Origin: a virus
Reading direction: 5' to 3' (one strand)
Virus record (IMG/VR): IMGVR_UViG_3300046171_000185
Span: 1-64,000 of that record
DNA length: 64,000 nucleotides
In this document: in pieces, positions 52,090 through 60,232 of the stretch
Numbering within the stretch: position 1 is the stretch's first letter
How the letters are laid out: each line of letters opens with the position of its first letter
Made by a program: the position numbers and the translations under genes
Notes under the pieces: model-generated
Told to the model about the DNA's origin: nothing
What the model saw: the letters and a program-made list of their open reading frames with translations, nothing else
The model's database searches: none

Positions 52090-53795
52090 AAAAATTCGTT
52101 GGAAGAACTTTCTTAGTACAGGCAATCAATTCACAGAAGTAGATTTTTTAAAACACTCCACCAATCTTATTATTGGTACAAATGGTGCTGGTAAATCTAC
52201 TATTCTTGATGCTTTAACATTTTCCCTTTTTGGAAAATCTTTTCGTAAGATTAATAAACCTCAACTCATCAATTCTGTAAATGATAAGGACTGTGTGGTT
52301 GAGGTTGAATTTTCTATTGGTGGTGTGAGTTGGAAGATTGAACGTGGAATTAAACCTGCTATATTTAAAGTTTGGAGAGATGATAATCTTTTAGATCAAG
52401 CAGCAGCTGCAGCAGATCAACAAAAATGGTTAGAGCAGAATGTTCTTAAAATGAACTACAAGTCTTTTACTCAGATTGTAATTTTGGGTAGTAGTACTTT
52501 TGTCCCTTTTCATGCAATTAACTTCTACTAATAGAAGAGATGTTATTGAAGACTTATTGGATATTCGTATTTTTTCTTCTATGAATAGTGTGATTAAAGA
52601 TAAGATTCGACTAGCCAGAGAAGATATAAAAGTTTTGGAATTGAAGAAAGAATCACTTAGCGATAAAGTTAGGATGCAAGAAAACTTTATTGATGAACTT
52701 GAGAGTCGTGGAAAAGAAAATATAAAAGACAAGGAAGATCGTATCGGCAATCTTCTTAATGAAGAGAATGAACACATGGGATCTAATGAAGAGTTGGAAA
52801 GATCCCTTATAGATGTTAATGGCAAACTTGAAAAAGTTTTCTGGTGCAACTAGTAAACTTCGTAAACTTGGTGATCTTAAAGGTAAGATTTCTAATAAAG
52901 GTAGCAACTATTACCAAGGAACATAAATTTTTCACAGGAGAATACGGTTTGTCCTACATGTGATCAGGATATTGAAGAGGACCTTCAGAATAAATAGATT
53001 AACGACGCTCAAAATAAAGCAAAAGAGTTGCAATCTGGTTATAAAGAACTAGAGGAAGGCAATTAAAGAGGAAGGAAGAGCGAGAGCGTCAATTCACAAT
53101 TCTATCTAAGGAGATTACTTCACTAACGCATGGCATTTCTCAAAACAATACTAAGATCGCTGGATGTCAAAGACAAGTCAGAGATCTGGAATCGGAAATT
53201 CAAAGAATTACCGACAACCTTGCAAACAGAAATACTGAGCATGAAAAGTTAGCAACCTTCAAAGATAATCTAAAAACTACATACGACGAACTAGCTCAAC
53301 GTAAAGAAACGATTAACTATTACGATTTCTCGTATAGTTTACTAAAGGACGGTGGAGTCAAAACTAAAATCATCAAGAAGTATCTACCGCTGATAAATCA
53401 GCAAGTCAATAAGTATCTACAACTTATGGACTTTTATATTAACTTCTCACTTGATGAGGAATTTAGTGAAACCGTCCAGTCCCCAATTCATGAAGATTTT
53501 TCTTATGCTTCTTTCAGCGAGGGAGAGAAGATGAGAATCGACTTAGCACTCTTGTTTACTTGGAGAGAAGTGGCAAGAATGAAAAATTCTGTCAATACTA
53601 ATCTATTGATTATGGATGAAGTATTTGATAGTTCTCTAGATGGATTTGGTACAGAAGAATTTCTTAAAGATTATTAAATTTGTAATTAAAGATGCAAATA
53701 TTTTTGTTATCTCACATAAAGAATCATTGCATGATAAGTTTGATAGTGTTACGAAATTTGATAAGATAAAGGGGTTTAGTAGAATAGTTGGTTAA
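52076..53795 (+). CDS. 46: Recombination nuclease ATPase gp46 (Rad50-like), many frameshifts
   Basis: gp46 is the SMC/Rad50-type ATPase partner of gp47. Walker A is GTNGAGKST (residue ~36). The coiled-coil arms flank a zinc hook CPTCDQ near 52,957. The ABC signature ASFSEGEKMRIDLAL and Walker B LLIMDEVFDSSLD lie near the end. Breaks occur near 52,515, 52,845, 52,905, 52,940, 53,058, 53,073 and 53,670, mostly extra G or A, plus an in-frame TAG at 52,995-52,997. Repaired, the last frame ends KGFSRIVG at TAA 53793-53795; length ~570 (T4: 560). Because all ATPase motifs survive, I read this as error, not a pseudogene. Confidence 0.85.
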
Positions 53796-53933
53796 GAACT
53801 ATTGCGTGACATCATGAAAAGGTTAAGTATAACAAGAACTTCATTAAGTTAGCATACGCTGACTAAATAATAACAGAATTGGAGAAATGGATGTAGTAAA
53901 CTCCCTTTATTATTTTTTCATGAGGAGGACATC

Positions 53934-54119
53934 ATGCACAATCTAGTATCATTTAATCAATTAGCAGACTGGACTAGGAGTCTTAAAAGACTTAGTAAAA
54001 CTCTGGACACTACAATGGAGGAGAGCGATCAAATCAACGATTACTACGAATGTTTAATCGATTGTAGCGATAACCAGGCAACGTGTAAACGAATTTGCAG
54101 ACCAATTTTAACAACCTGA
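53934..54119 (+). CDS. Small twin-Cys protein (61 aa)
   Basis: The ATG follows GAGGAGGAC, a strong ribosome site. The product is helical (MHNLVSFNQLADWTRSLKRL) and has four Cys residues arranged C-x3-C-x6-C-x3-C (ECLIDCSDNQATCKRIC), a helical-hairpin pattern that can form two disulfides or bind metal. I recognise similar proteins in cyanophages, with no known function. The 138 bases before it (53,796-53,933) contain no gene, only AT-rich leader. Confidence 0.7.
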   Translation: MHNLVSFNQLADWTRSLKRLSKTLDTTMEESDQINDYYECLIDCSDNQATCKRICRPILTT

Positions 54120-54150
54120 CCGAGACCAACCAATTGGAGAACTGTCACCT

Positions 54151-54183
54151 AATACCCCTGCCGCAAGGTGGGGGTTTGGTATT
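54151..54183 (+). promoter_or_regulatory. Hairpin with GCAA tetraloop upstream of the vWA gene
   Basis: AATACC (54151-54156) can pair with GGTATT (54178-54183), enclosing an inner CCCC/GGGG stem and a CC-GCAA-GG tip. There is no T tract, so it is a poor terminator. It may be an mRNA 5' structure. The following start codon is at 54207. Confidence 0.35.
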
Positions 54184-54206
54184 ATAGGTACATACGAGAC
54201 AAACCT

Positions 54207-56354
54207 ATGGCAATCAAACAGGAAATCAAATCTCAACTTGCCAAACTCCTTGCCACTGAAGACCTGGTGGTAGAGCATAAACAGACAGAGACTGCTTGCT
54301 TTAACGTCCATACCCGCGTTCTAACGCTTCCAATGTGGGAAAGGGCAAGCAACACCGTATATGACCTTCTGGTTGGACATGAGGTGGGTCATGCATTGTT
54401 TACCCCAGATGAGAATTGGTTGGAGAAGGTAGCAGTTCCTCCACAATTTGTAAATGTAGTTGAGGATGCACGCATTGAAAAGTTGATGAAGCGTAAATAT
54501 GCTGGCATTTCAAAAACGTTTTTTAAAGGGTATCAAGAACTAAATGACGAAGACTTCTTCTCTATTTCTGACGAGTCTATTTCTGATCTTAATCTTGCTG
54601 ATCGTGCAAATCTATACTTTAAGGTCGGTAATTTTGTAGATATTTCTTTTGACTCCGAAGAAAAGATTCTTATTCAGAAGATTGCAAAAGTAGAGACCTT
54701 TGATGAGGTATTGAAGATTGCTGAAGAACTGTATCTGTTCTGTAAAAAGGAGAAAGAAGAAAAGGTTGATGATATGCCCCCTCCTCCTGAAGTAGGTCAG
54801 GGTGGAGAATCTCAAACTCCATCTTCCCAGACTAGTTCTGGTGAGAGCGAAGGTGATTCTGATGGTGGGTCTGGTGAATCTATGACTCATGAGGAGATGC
54901 TTGAGGAAGCACAACGCCGTGAGTCTGCTGATGCTCCTCTGAATGATGAACCTGAAGTTCAGACTGCCGATTCTTTGGAATCAAATCTGCAGGACCTTGT
55001 GGATTCAAATTCAGCAGAGAATGTATATGTTGAAATTCCTCAAGTAGATCTGAAGAAAATCATTGCGGACAACTCTGAGATTCACGAAGATATTGATTCT
55101 TTCTTCTCTATTCAACAAAAGAGTGTCCCGTCTGTTGATATCTATGAACGTGTAGACACGCGGTTTGTTGAGTTCAAACGATCTGCTCAGAAAGAAGTCA
55201 ATTACCTGGTAAAAGAGTTTGAGTGCCGTAAGGCAGCAGACTCCTATGCTCGCGCTACAACCGCCCGTACAGGCGTCCTGGACACTTCTAAACTGCATAC
55301 CTACAAGTACAATGAAGACTTGTTCAAGAAGGTTTCTGTGATCCCTGATGGCAAGAATCATGGTCTGATCTTTGTCCTTGACTGGAGTGGTTCTATGAGC
55401 CGTGTGATGCTGGATACGATCAAACAACTCTACAATCTAATCTGGTTCTGTAAGAAAGTTTCCATTCCCTTTGAGGTTTATGCTTTCACTAATGAGTGGA
55501 ATCGTCCTAAGATTGACTATGAAACTCAAGAAGTAACTAAACCAATGGATTTCTCTCTTGCATATGAAGCGAAAGAAAATTTGCTTTCTGTTAGTCATGA
55601 GTTTGTAATGATGAATATTCTTACCAGTCGTATTAATGGTAAGCAACTGGAGAATCAGATGATCAATATCTGGCGTGTTGCTAACTACTTCTCTGATCAA
55701 TATATGGTTGGATATGGTATTCCTCCTCGTATGAGTTTGTCGGGTACTCCTCTGAACGAGGCATTTGTTACTCTTCATCAGATTCTTCCGAAGTTTCAAC
55801 GTGAGAACAAACTGCAAAAAGTTCAGTGTATTGTTCTGACTGATGGTGAAGCAAATCATCTCGCCCGCCACGTTGTAGTGAAAAGAGCCTGGGAGAACGA
55901 ACCTTATATGGGTAAGCGTCAACTGACTGGTGGTAATACTTTTCTTCGAGATCGTAAGACTGGTAATACTTATAAGGTTCCTTATGGTTGGCATGGTTTC
56001 TCTGATCTAATGCTTCAAAATCTTCGTGATAATTTTCCTATGGTTAACTTTGTTGGTATCCGTGTTCTTGAGAGTCGCGATGCAAATCACTTTATGAAAT
56101 TGTATTACGATCAGAACTCTAATGAGTTTCGTAAGATTCAAAGTGAGTGGAAGAAGCAGCGCAGTTGTACTATCAAGACTTCTGGTTATCATGCATACTT
56201 TGCTATGTCTGCTGCTTCTCTATCACAAGATGCAGACTTCTCTGTTGATGAAGGTGCAACAAAAGCAAAGATTAAGTCTGCTTTCATTAAGTCTCTTAAG
56301 ACTAAGAAACTAAATAAGAAAGTTCTAGGCGAATTTATCTCTCTGGTAGCATGA
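54207..56354 (+). CDS. vWA protein with HExxH metallopeptidase motif (CobT-like, 715 aa)
   Basis: I choose ATG 54207 (MAIKQEIKSQL). The N-terminal part has HEVGH at residues 58-62 followed by NVVEDARIE, the two-part zinc motif of CobT/vWA metallopeptidase-like proteins. An acidic Ser/Gly/Pro linker follows (residues ~190-260). The C-terminal part is a von Willebrand A domain with MIDAS residues in DWSGSMS (392-398), the Thr of LSGTPLNEAF, and LTDGEANH. The next large gene encodes a MoxR-type AAA+ ATPase. Cyanophage annotations call this CobT, but the HExxH and vWA parts suggest a metal-dependent chaperone or protease. The substrate is unknown. Confidence 0.85.
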   Translation: MAIKQEIKSQLAKLLATEDLVVEHKQTETACFNVHTRVLTLPMWERASNTVYDLLVGHEVGHALFTPDENWLEKVAVPPQFVNVVEDARIEKLMKRKYAGISKTFFKGYQELNDEDFFSISDESISDLNLADRANLYFKVGNFVDISFDSEEKILIQKIAKVETFDEVLKIAEELYLFCKKEKEEKVDDMPPPPEVGQGGESQTPSSQTSSGESEGDSDGGSGESMTHEEMLEEAQRRESADAPLNDEPEVQTADSLESNLQDLVDSNSAENVYVEIPQVDLKKIIADNSEIHEDIDSFFSIQQKSVPSVDIYERVDTRFVEFKRSAQKEVNYLVKEFECRKAADSYARATTARTGVLDTSKLHTYKYNEDLFKKVSVIPDGKNHGLIFVLDWSGSMSRVMLDTIKQLYNLIWFCKKVSIPFEVYAFTNEWNRPKIDYETQEVTKPMDFSLAYEAKENLLSVSHEFVMMNILTSRINGKQLENQMINIWRVANYFSDQYMVGYGIPPRMSLSGTPLNEAFVTLHQILPKFQRENKLQKVQCIVLTDGEANHLARHVVVKRAWENEPYMGKRQLTGGNTFLRDRKTGNTYKVPYGWHGFSDLMLQNLRDNFPMVNFVGIRVLESRDANHFMKLYYDQNSNEFRKIQSEWKKQRSCTIKTSGYHAYFAMSAASLSQDADFSVDEGATKAKIKSAFIKSLKTKKLNKKVLGEFISLVA

Positions 56355-56497
56355 CAAAAGAAAACTGGAAAGAAATTGCCAAAGCATCAGAAAAAGACCC
56401 TAAAGTAATTAAAATCCTTGAAGAGGGTCCTAGGTCGCTTGGTCAGGCATATCTACTTTCGGCCATGCGATATAAGTATGGACGATCTGACAAGTGA
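56351..56497 (+). CDS. Small hypothetical protein between the vWA and AAA+ genes (48 aa)
   Basis: ATG 56351 overlaps the vWA gene stop (ATGA). The product (MTKENWKEIAKASEKDPK) continues with VIKILEEGPRSLGQAYLL and ends YKYGRSDK. It is helical and charged, with no motif. Because its translation is coupled to the vWA gene and a terminator follows three bases after the pair, it may be an accessory of that protein. Confidence 0.6.
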   Translation: MTKENWKEIAKASEKDPKVIKILEEGPRSLGQAYLLSAMRYKYGRSDK

Positions 56498-56502
56498 CAC
56501 AC

Positions 56503-56526
56503 GGGGGGTTTGAGACCCCCCTTTTT
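56503..56526 (+). terminator. Intrinsic terminator after the vWA operon
   Basis: GGGGGGT and ACCCCCC form a perfect 7-base-pair stem around the loop TTGAG, followed by TTTTT. It separates the vWA pair from the AAA+ gene, which has its own promoter overlapping it. Confidence 0.93.
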
Positions 56527-56536
56527 CGTCTATAAT
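56510..56536 (+). promoter_or_regulatory. Promoter for the AAA+ gene, -35 inside the terminator
   Basis: A perfect TATAAT is at 56531-56536. The nearest -35-like sequence is TTGAGA (56510-56515), spacing 15 and so sub-optimal, which lies in the terminator loop and right arm. The AAA+ ATG follows 22 bases after the -10 box. Confidence 0.55.
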
Positions 56537-56557
56537 AACTTCAGTTAAACAAAACAA

Positions 56558-57634
56558 ATGGGTCTGTCCAAAGAAAGCATCATTGAATGTCTCCGCGAGT
56601 CCTACGGCGAGTCTGTGACTTCTGCTGAGATTAAGGCATACTGTCAGATGAATGACTTCAACTACCAGACTATCACCAATAAACTGACTGACTATAAAGT
56701 TGGCCGCGGCAAGTGGAATCTGGAAGTAACAAAGGAGACTGTGGAAGAACTTGAAGTAACTTATAATGGACCTGCAGCACTGCCTGCAGTAGAGCAAAAC
56801 CTTATCCCCACGAAAGATGATACCTTCGTCAGCTTTGGTAATTTCACAGATATTAAAAAAATTATTAAGTCCGGTCTCTTCTACCCTACGTTTATCACGG
56901 GTCTCTCGGGCAATGGCAAAACGTTTTCTGTCGAACAAGCATGTGCCCAACTCGGTCGTGAACTCATCCGAGTCAACATTACGGTAGAGACTGATGAAGA
57001 TGATCTTATTGGCGGTTTCCGTCTTGTTGGTGGAGAAACCGTTTGGCACAACGGACCAGTTATCGAAGCCCTGCAGCGGGGTGCTGTGCTGCTCCTTGAC
57101 GAGATCGACCTCGCCTCAAACAAAATCCTCTGTCTTCAGTCTATTCTCGAAGGAAAAGGAGTTTTCCTCAAGAAGATTGGCAAATGGGTTGCGCCCACAG
57201 AAGGTTTCCAAGTATTCGCCACTGCCAACACCAAAGGCAAAGGTAGCGACGACGGACGATTCATCGGAACTAACGTGCTCAACGAAGCATTCCTTGAGCG
57301 ATTCCCTGTAACCTTTGAGCAGGAGTATCCTTCTACTGCCACCGAACAGAAGATCCTTGGTAAGATCTGTAAGGATGAAGAGTTCTGCAAGCGACTTGCT
57401 GATTGGGCTGACATCATCCGTAAGACCTTCTATGATGGTGGTATCGAAGAGATCATCTCTACCCGCCGTCTGGTTCACATTGTGAAGGCATACAGCATCT
57501 TCAGTGATAAGGCAAAGGCAATTCAGGTTTGTGTAAATCGTTTCGATGATGAAACCAAGCAAGCATTCCTGGAACTGTACGACAAAGTTGATGCAGATTT
57601 CCAGATGCCAATTGACGCAGAGGTACAATCCTGA
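56558..57634 (+). CDS. cobS: MoxR-type AAA+ ATPase (CobS-like, 358 aa)
   Basis: The N-terminal ~75 residues form a small helical domain (SKESIIECLRESYGESVTS). The AAA+ core has Walker A GLSGNGKT (near 114-121), LIGGFRLVGGETVWHNGPV, Walker B AVLLLDEIDLA (near 178), sensor 1 VFATANTKGKG, the arginine-finger region NEAFLERFPVTF, and sensor 2 STRRLVHIVKAYSIF. In cyanophages this gene is called cobS, after the cobalt chelatase subunit. MoxR-type ATPases typically act with a vWA partner, and one is encoded just upstream. I infer a remodelling machine with that partner and doubt a literal role in B12 synthesis. The frame is intact. Confidence 0.88.
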   Translation: MGLSKESIIECLRESYGESVTSAEIKAYCQMNDFNYQTITNKLTDYKVGRGKWNLEVTKETVEELEVTYNGPAALPAVEQNLIPTKDDTFVSFGNFTDIKKIIKSGLFYPTFITGLSGNGKTFSVEQACAQLGRELIRVNITVETDEDDLIGGFRLVGGETVWHNGPVIEALQRGAVLLLDEIDLASNKILCLQSILEGKGVFLKKIGKWVAPTEGFQVFATANTKGKGSDDGRFIGTNVLNEAFLERFPVTFEQEYPSTATEQKILGKICKDEEFCKRLADWADIIRKTFYDGGIEEIISTRRLVHIVKAYSIFSDKAKAIQVCVNRFDDETKQAFLELYDKVDADFQMPIDAEVQS

Positions 57635-57640
57635 TATAAT
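57612..57640 (+). promoter_or_regulatory. Sigma-70-like promoter in the 3' end of the AAA+ gene (TTGACG-17-TATAAT)
   Basis: TTGACG (57612-57617) lies in the AAA+ coding end and TATAAT (57635-57640) starts one base after its stop. Spacing is 17. The predicted start near 57647 is downstream of the first ATG (57641) of the next gene, so this promoter would yield a product starting at ATG 57680. Confidence 0.75.
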
Positions 57641-58204
57641 ATGACTAACTCATGGTCCTTTCTATCCGACGAATTAAATATGTCTAATCAAGATTATTGG
57701 GAAGGTGATGGACTCAGCATTGTGGGTAATCCAGGTGCTGCATCTCCAGATACTATTGTTTTCAGTAGTTCTCATCTTCCAGGTGGTATGGGTAATGATC
57801 ATATCACTTTTACTGGTAACGGAATCAAAGCAGCCGAAACTGTGCCAATTGATTACTTTGGATCGGGAGATAATATCTCTTTTGATCTACCCACTCCCTC
57901 CAAACCCCAAACTAACAGTAAACAGAAGTACAGTGAAGATGTAATCATTAAAGAACTGAAAGATTACATCACTAGAACATATGATCAGCACTATTCTGCT
58001 GGTGATGATAAGATTCAAACTCTTGATCTTATCGAAGCTTGTGGTGATGGTGAGGCATTCTGTCGCAGCAACATCCTCAAGTATGCGTCACGATACGATA
58101 AGAAGGGCACTGCCCGTCGTGACATTATGAAGATTCTGCACTATGCTGTCCTTCTAATGCATTTCAATGATAAAAATGCAAACCGCGAAACCTATCCTCA
58201 GTGA
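57641..58204 (+). CDS. DUF3310-like C-terminal domain protein (187 aa)
   Basis: The C-terminal ~80 residues (IIKELKDYITRTYDQHY, TLDLIEACGDGEAFCRSNIL, KYASRYDKKGTARRDIMKIL) match the DUF3310 pattern (HY-x-LxLIEAxG...NxxKYxxRxxKKG...DxxKAxxY), found in phage nucleotide-metabolism neighbourhoods. The N-terminal half is Gly/Pro/Ser-rich and probably disordered. The start is ATG 57641 on the read-through transcript or ATG 57680 (MSNQDYWEGDG) on the internal promoter. It precedes the replisome genes by 22 bases. The biochemical role is unknown. Confidence 0.7.
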   Translation: MTNSWSFLSDELNMSNQDYWEGDGLSIVGNPGAASPDTIVFSSSHLPGGMGNDHITFTGNGIKAAETVPIDYFGSGDNISFDLPTPSKPQTNSKQKYSEDVIIKELKDYITRTYDQHYSAGDDKIQTLDLIEACGDGEAFCRSNILKYASRYDKKGTARRDIMKILHYAVLLMHFNDKNANRETYPQ

Positions 58205-58226
58205 GATGAAACTGAAACCTACAATT

Positions 58227-58892
58227 ATGAAACTGTCTGACAAAACCATTTCAGTTCTGAAGAACTTCTCTTCAATCAATCAATCAATTCTTTTCAAAGA
58301 AGGGAACAAACTTCGCACCATTAGTGTGATGAAGAACATTCTTGCTGAGGCAACTGTCACAGAAGAATTTATGAAAGATTTTGGGATCTATGATCTCAAT
58401 CAATTCCTTAATGGATTGAGTTTGCATTCAAGTCCTGAACTTGACTTTGCAAATAGTGGATATGTGATGATCCGTGAAGGTAAATCCCGTTCGAAGTATT
58501 TCTTTGCAGATCCTAATGTCATTGTTACTCCTCCTGATAAAGACATTACACTTCCTAGCGAAGATGTGTGCTTTGAGATTAGCACAGAACAACTTGATAA
58601 ACTGCTGAAAGCAGCTGCTGTCTATCAACTTCCTGATATCTCTGCCGTTGGTGAGGGTGGTGTAATTAAGTTGGTTGTTCGAGACAAGAAGAATGATACG
58701 TCTAATGACTTTGCTATTGTTGTTGGAGAGACTACGAATGAATTTTCCTTCAATTTCAAAGTGGAAAATATCAAAGTTCTCCCTGGAACTTATGAAGTTG
58801 TTGTGTCAAAAAAACTTCTGTCTCGATTTGAATCAAAAAATCATGATTTGACTTATTATATTGCTCTAGAACCTGATTCTACTTTCGACTGA
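58227..58892 (+). CDS. 45: Sliding clamp gp45
   Basis: gp45 is the trimeric DNA clamp, needed for processive replication and for late transcription with gp55. The start at ATG 58227 gives MKLSDKTISVLKNFSSINQ, which lines up with T4 MKLSKDTTALLKNF; an upstream ATG at 58206 would add seven residues. Further landmarks are EEFMKDFGIYDLNQFLNGL, YFFADPNVIVTPPDKDI, and the end YYIALEPDSTFD, close to the T4 end. The length of 221 fits T4 (228). gp44 follows by 17 bases. Confidence 0.95.
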   Translation: MKLSDKTISVLKNFSSINQSILFKEGNKLRTISVMKNILAEATVTEEFMKDFGIYDLNQFLNGLSLHSSPELDFANSGYVMIREGKSRSKYFFADPNVIVTPPDKDITLPSEDVCFEISTEQLDKLLKAAAVYQLPDISAVGEGGVIKLVVRDKKNDTSNDFAIVVGETTNEFSFNFKVENIKVLPGTYEVVVSKKLLSRFESKNHDLTYYIALEPDSTFD

Positions 58893-58908
58893 TTTTAACT
58901 AATTTATT

Positions 58909-59851
58909 ATGCGTAATGAGTTTCTTTGGGTGGAAAAATACCGCCCTCAGACAATTGAAGACTGTATTCTCCCTGAAAGCATTAAGAAAACTTTTCAGGG
59001 TTTTTTATCTAAAGGTGAAGTACCTAACATGCTGCTTGCTGGTCCTGCAGGATGTGGTAAAACAACTGTAGCAAAAGCACTGTGTAACGAACTGGGGGTA
59101 GATGTTTATGTCATCAACGGATCCGATGAGGGACGCTTTCTTGATACGGTCAGAAATACTGCAAAAAATTTCGCTTCGACCGTCTCACTTCAAGCAACTG
59201 GCAAACACAAAGTCATCATCATCGATGAGGCTGATAACACAACAAACGACGTACAACTCTTACTTAGGGCGTTTACAGAGGAGTTTTCTGGCAACTGCAG
59301 ATTCATCTTTACCTGCAATTTCAAAAACAAAATTATCGAACCCCTCCATTCTCGTTGTGCCGTCATTGAATTTCAATTGGAGGAAAGCAAAACCTCTCAT
59401 TGCCTCGCAATTCTTCAAACGAGTACAGACCATCCTGGATACGGAGGGTATTAAATATGAGCCGAAAGTTCTTGTTGAACTCATTAACAAACATTTTCCC
59501 GATTGGAGGAGGGTCCTCAACGAATGCCAAAGGTATTCAGCAGGGGGTCAAATTGACTCAGGAATCCTAGCACATTTTTCGGACGTAAAAGTAAATGACT
59601 TGGTTAAAAAACTTAAAGACAAGGACTTCCCCGAAGTACGTAAATGGATCGTTAACAATTTGGATAACGATACTAACGTTCTCCTTCGTCGCATTTACGA
59701 TGCTTGTTATGATGCCTTGGTTCCGAATAGTGTTCCTGCTGCTGTGCTTTGTCTGGCTAAGTATCAATATCAGATGGCGTTCGTGGCGGATCAGGAAATA
59801 AACATGCTCGCTTGTCTTACAGAGATTATGGTGGAGTGTGAGTTCAAATGA
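58909..59851 (+). CDS. 44: Clamp loader large subunit gp44, one frameshift
   Basis: gp44 is the ATPase subunit that opens and loads gp45. The product starts MRNEFLWVEKYRPQTIEDC and has Walker A GPAGCGKTT (residues 45-53), Walker B VIIIDEADN, and the SRC arginine-finger motif in PLHSRCAVIEF. An extra A in AAA near 59,385 breaks the frame; repaired, it reads LEEAKPLIASQFFKRV and continues DWRRVLNECQRYSAGG to the end. The full length is about 313 residues (T4: 319). The stop overlaps the next start (ATGA). Confidence 0.95.
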
Positions 59852-60033
59852 CAGAAGAACAATTAGAGCACGAACGGTGTGTGGATGATGATTATAATGT
59901 AATCAATCATTACTATCGTGCTAAATATTGGCACCCAGATATTCCATTCTTTCTCCAAGATGAAAAAGGAGATACCTATGAATTCGGATGGAGTTTGATT
60001 TATCAGTACATTGAGAAATTGACTAATGGCTAA
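59848..60033 (+). CDS. Small conserved cyanophage protein (61 aa)
   Basis: The start overlaps the gp44 stop. The product (MTEEQLEHERCVDDDYNV) is acidic and aromatic-rich (YYRAKYWHPDIPFFLQ, YEFGWSLIYQYIEKL). I recognise similar small proteins after gp44 in cyanophages. It overlaps the next gene by eight bases. No domain is visible, and the function is unknown. Confidence 0.7.
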   Translation: MTEEQLEHERCVDDDYNVINHYYRAKYWHPDIPFFLQDEKGDTYEFGWSLIYQYIEKLTNG

Positions 60034-60230
60034 AGAAAAAAGTGAAGGCACAAGTAAAGTCTAGATTTTATTATGTGTTTTGGGGCACTGCCACCGTTGC
60101 AGTAGTCCTCGGTCAACTTTATGTTGGCACAGGATATCGAGTTTTACATAGTGGTATCCAAGATCTACTTGGTAAAGTTGATGGAGTGCTTCTCCATGCA
60201 ACACCCGATAATGAACCTAAATTTTATTGA
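60026..60230 (+). CDS. Small single-pass membrane protein, one probable frameshift
   Basis: From ATG 60026 the frame closes early unless one A is added to the run at 60,036-60,041. The restored product begins MAKEKKVKAQVKSRFYYV and has one membrane segment (FWGTATVAVVLGQLYVG), followed by a short soluble end. The basic N-terminus suggests an inside-facing N-terminus. I recognise this FYYVFWGTATVAV pattern from cyanophages at this location. Alternatively, the intact frame starts at GTG 60042. A role at the host membrane is possible. Confidence 0.65.
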
Positions 60231-60232
60231 TT

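Noticed and set aside
3340-53670. Programmed ribosomal frameshifting or pseudogene decay as the cause of the broken genes
   Set aside because: There are too many breaks, in unrelated essential genes, in both directions, without a common slippery site or downstream structure. All active-site motifs are kept.
53796-53933. Additional gene or promoter between gp46 and the 53934 gene
   Set aside because: Stops occur in all frames, and the best promoter-like pair (TTGCGT and TATAAC) has a 20-base spacing, too wide to support.
55011-57628. Antisense frames of up to ~198 codons opposite the vWA and AAA+ genes
   Set aside because: The sense genes are complete with all motifs, and no minus-strand promoter or ribosome site is seen.
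56558-57634. Literal cobalamin-synthesis role for the CobS-like gene
   Set aside because: No other cobalamin gene is present, and the partner has a vWA plus HExxH layout; I keep the symbol only because it is used for cyanophage homologues.
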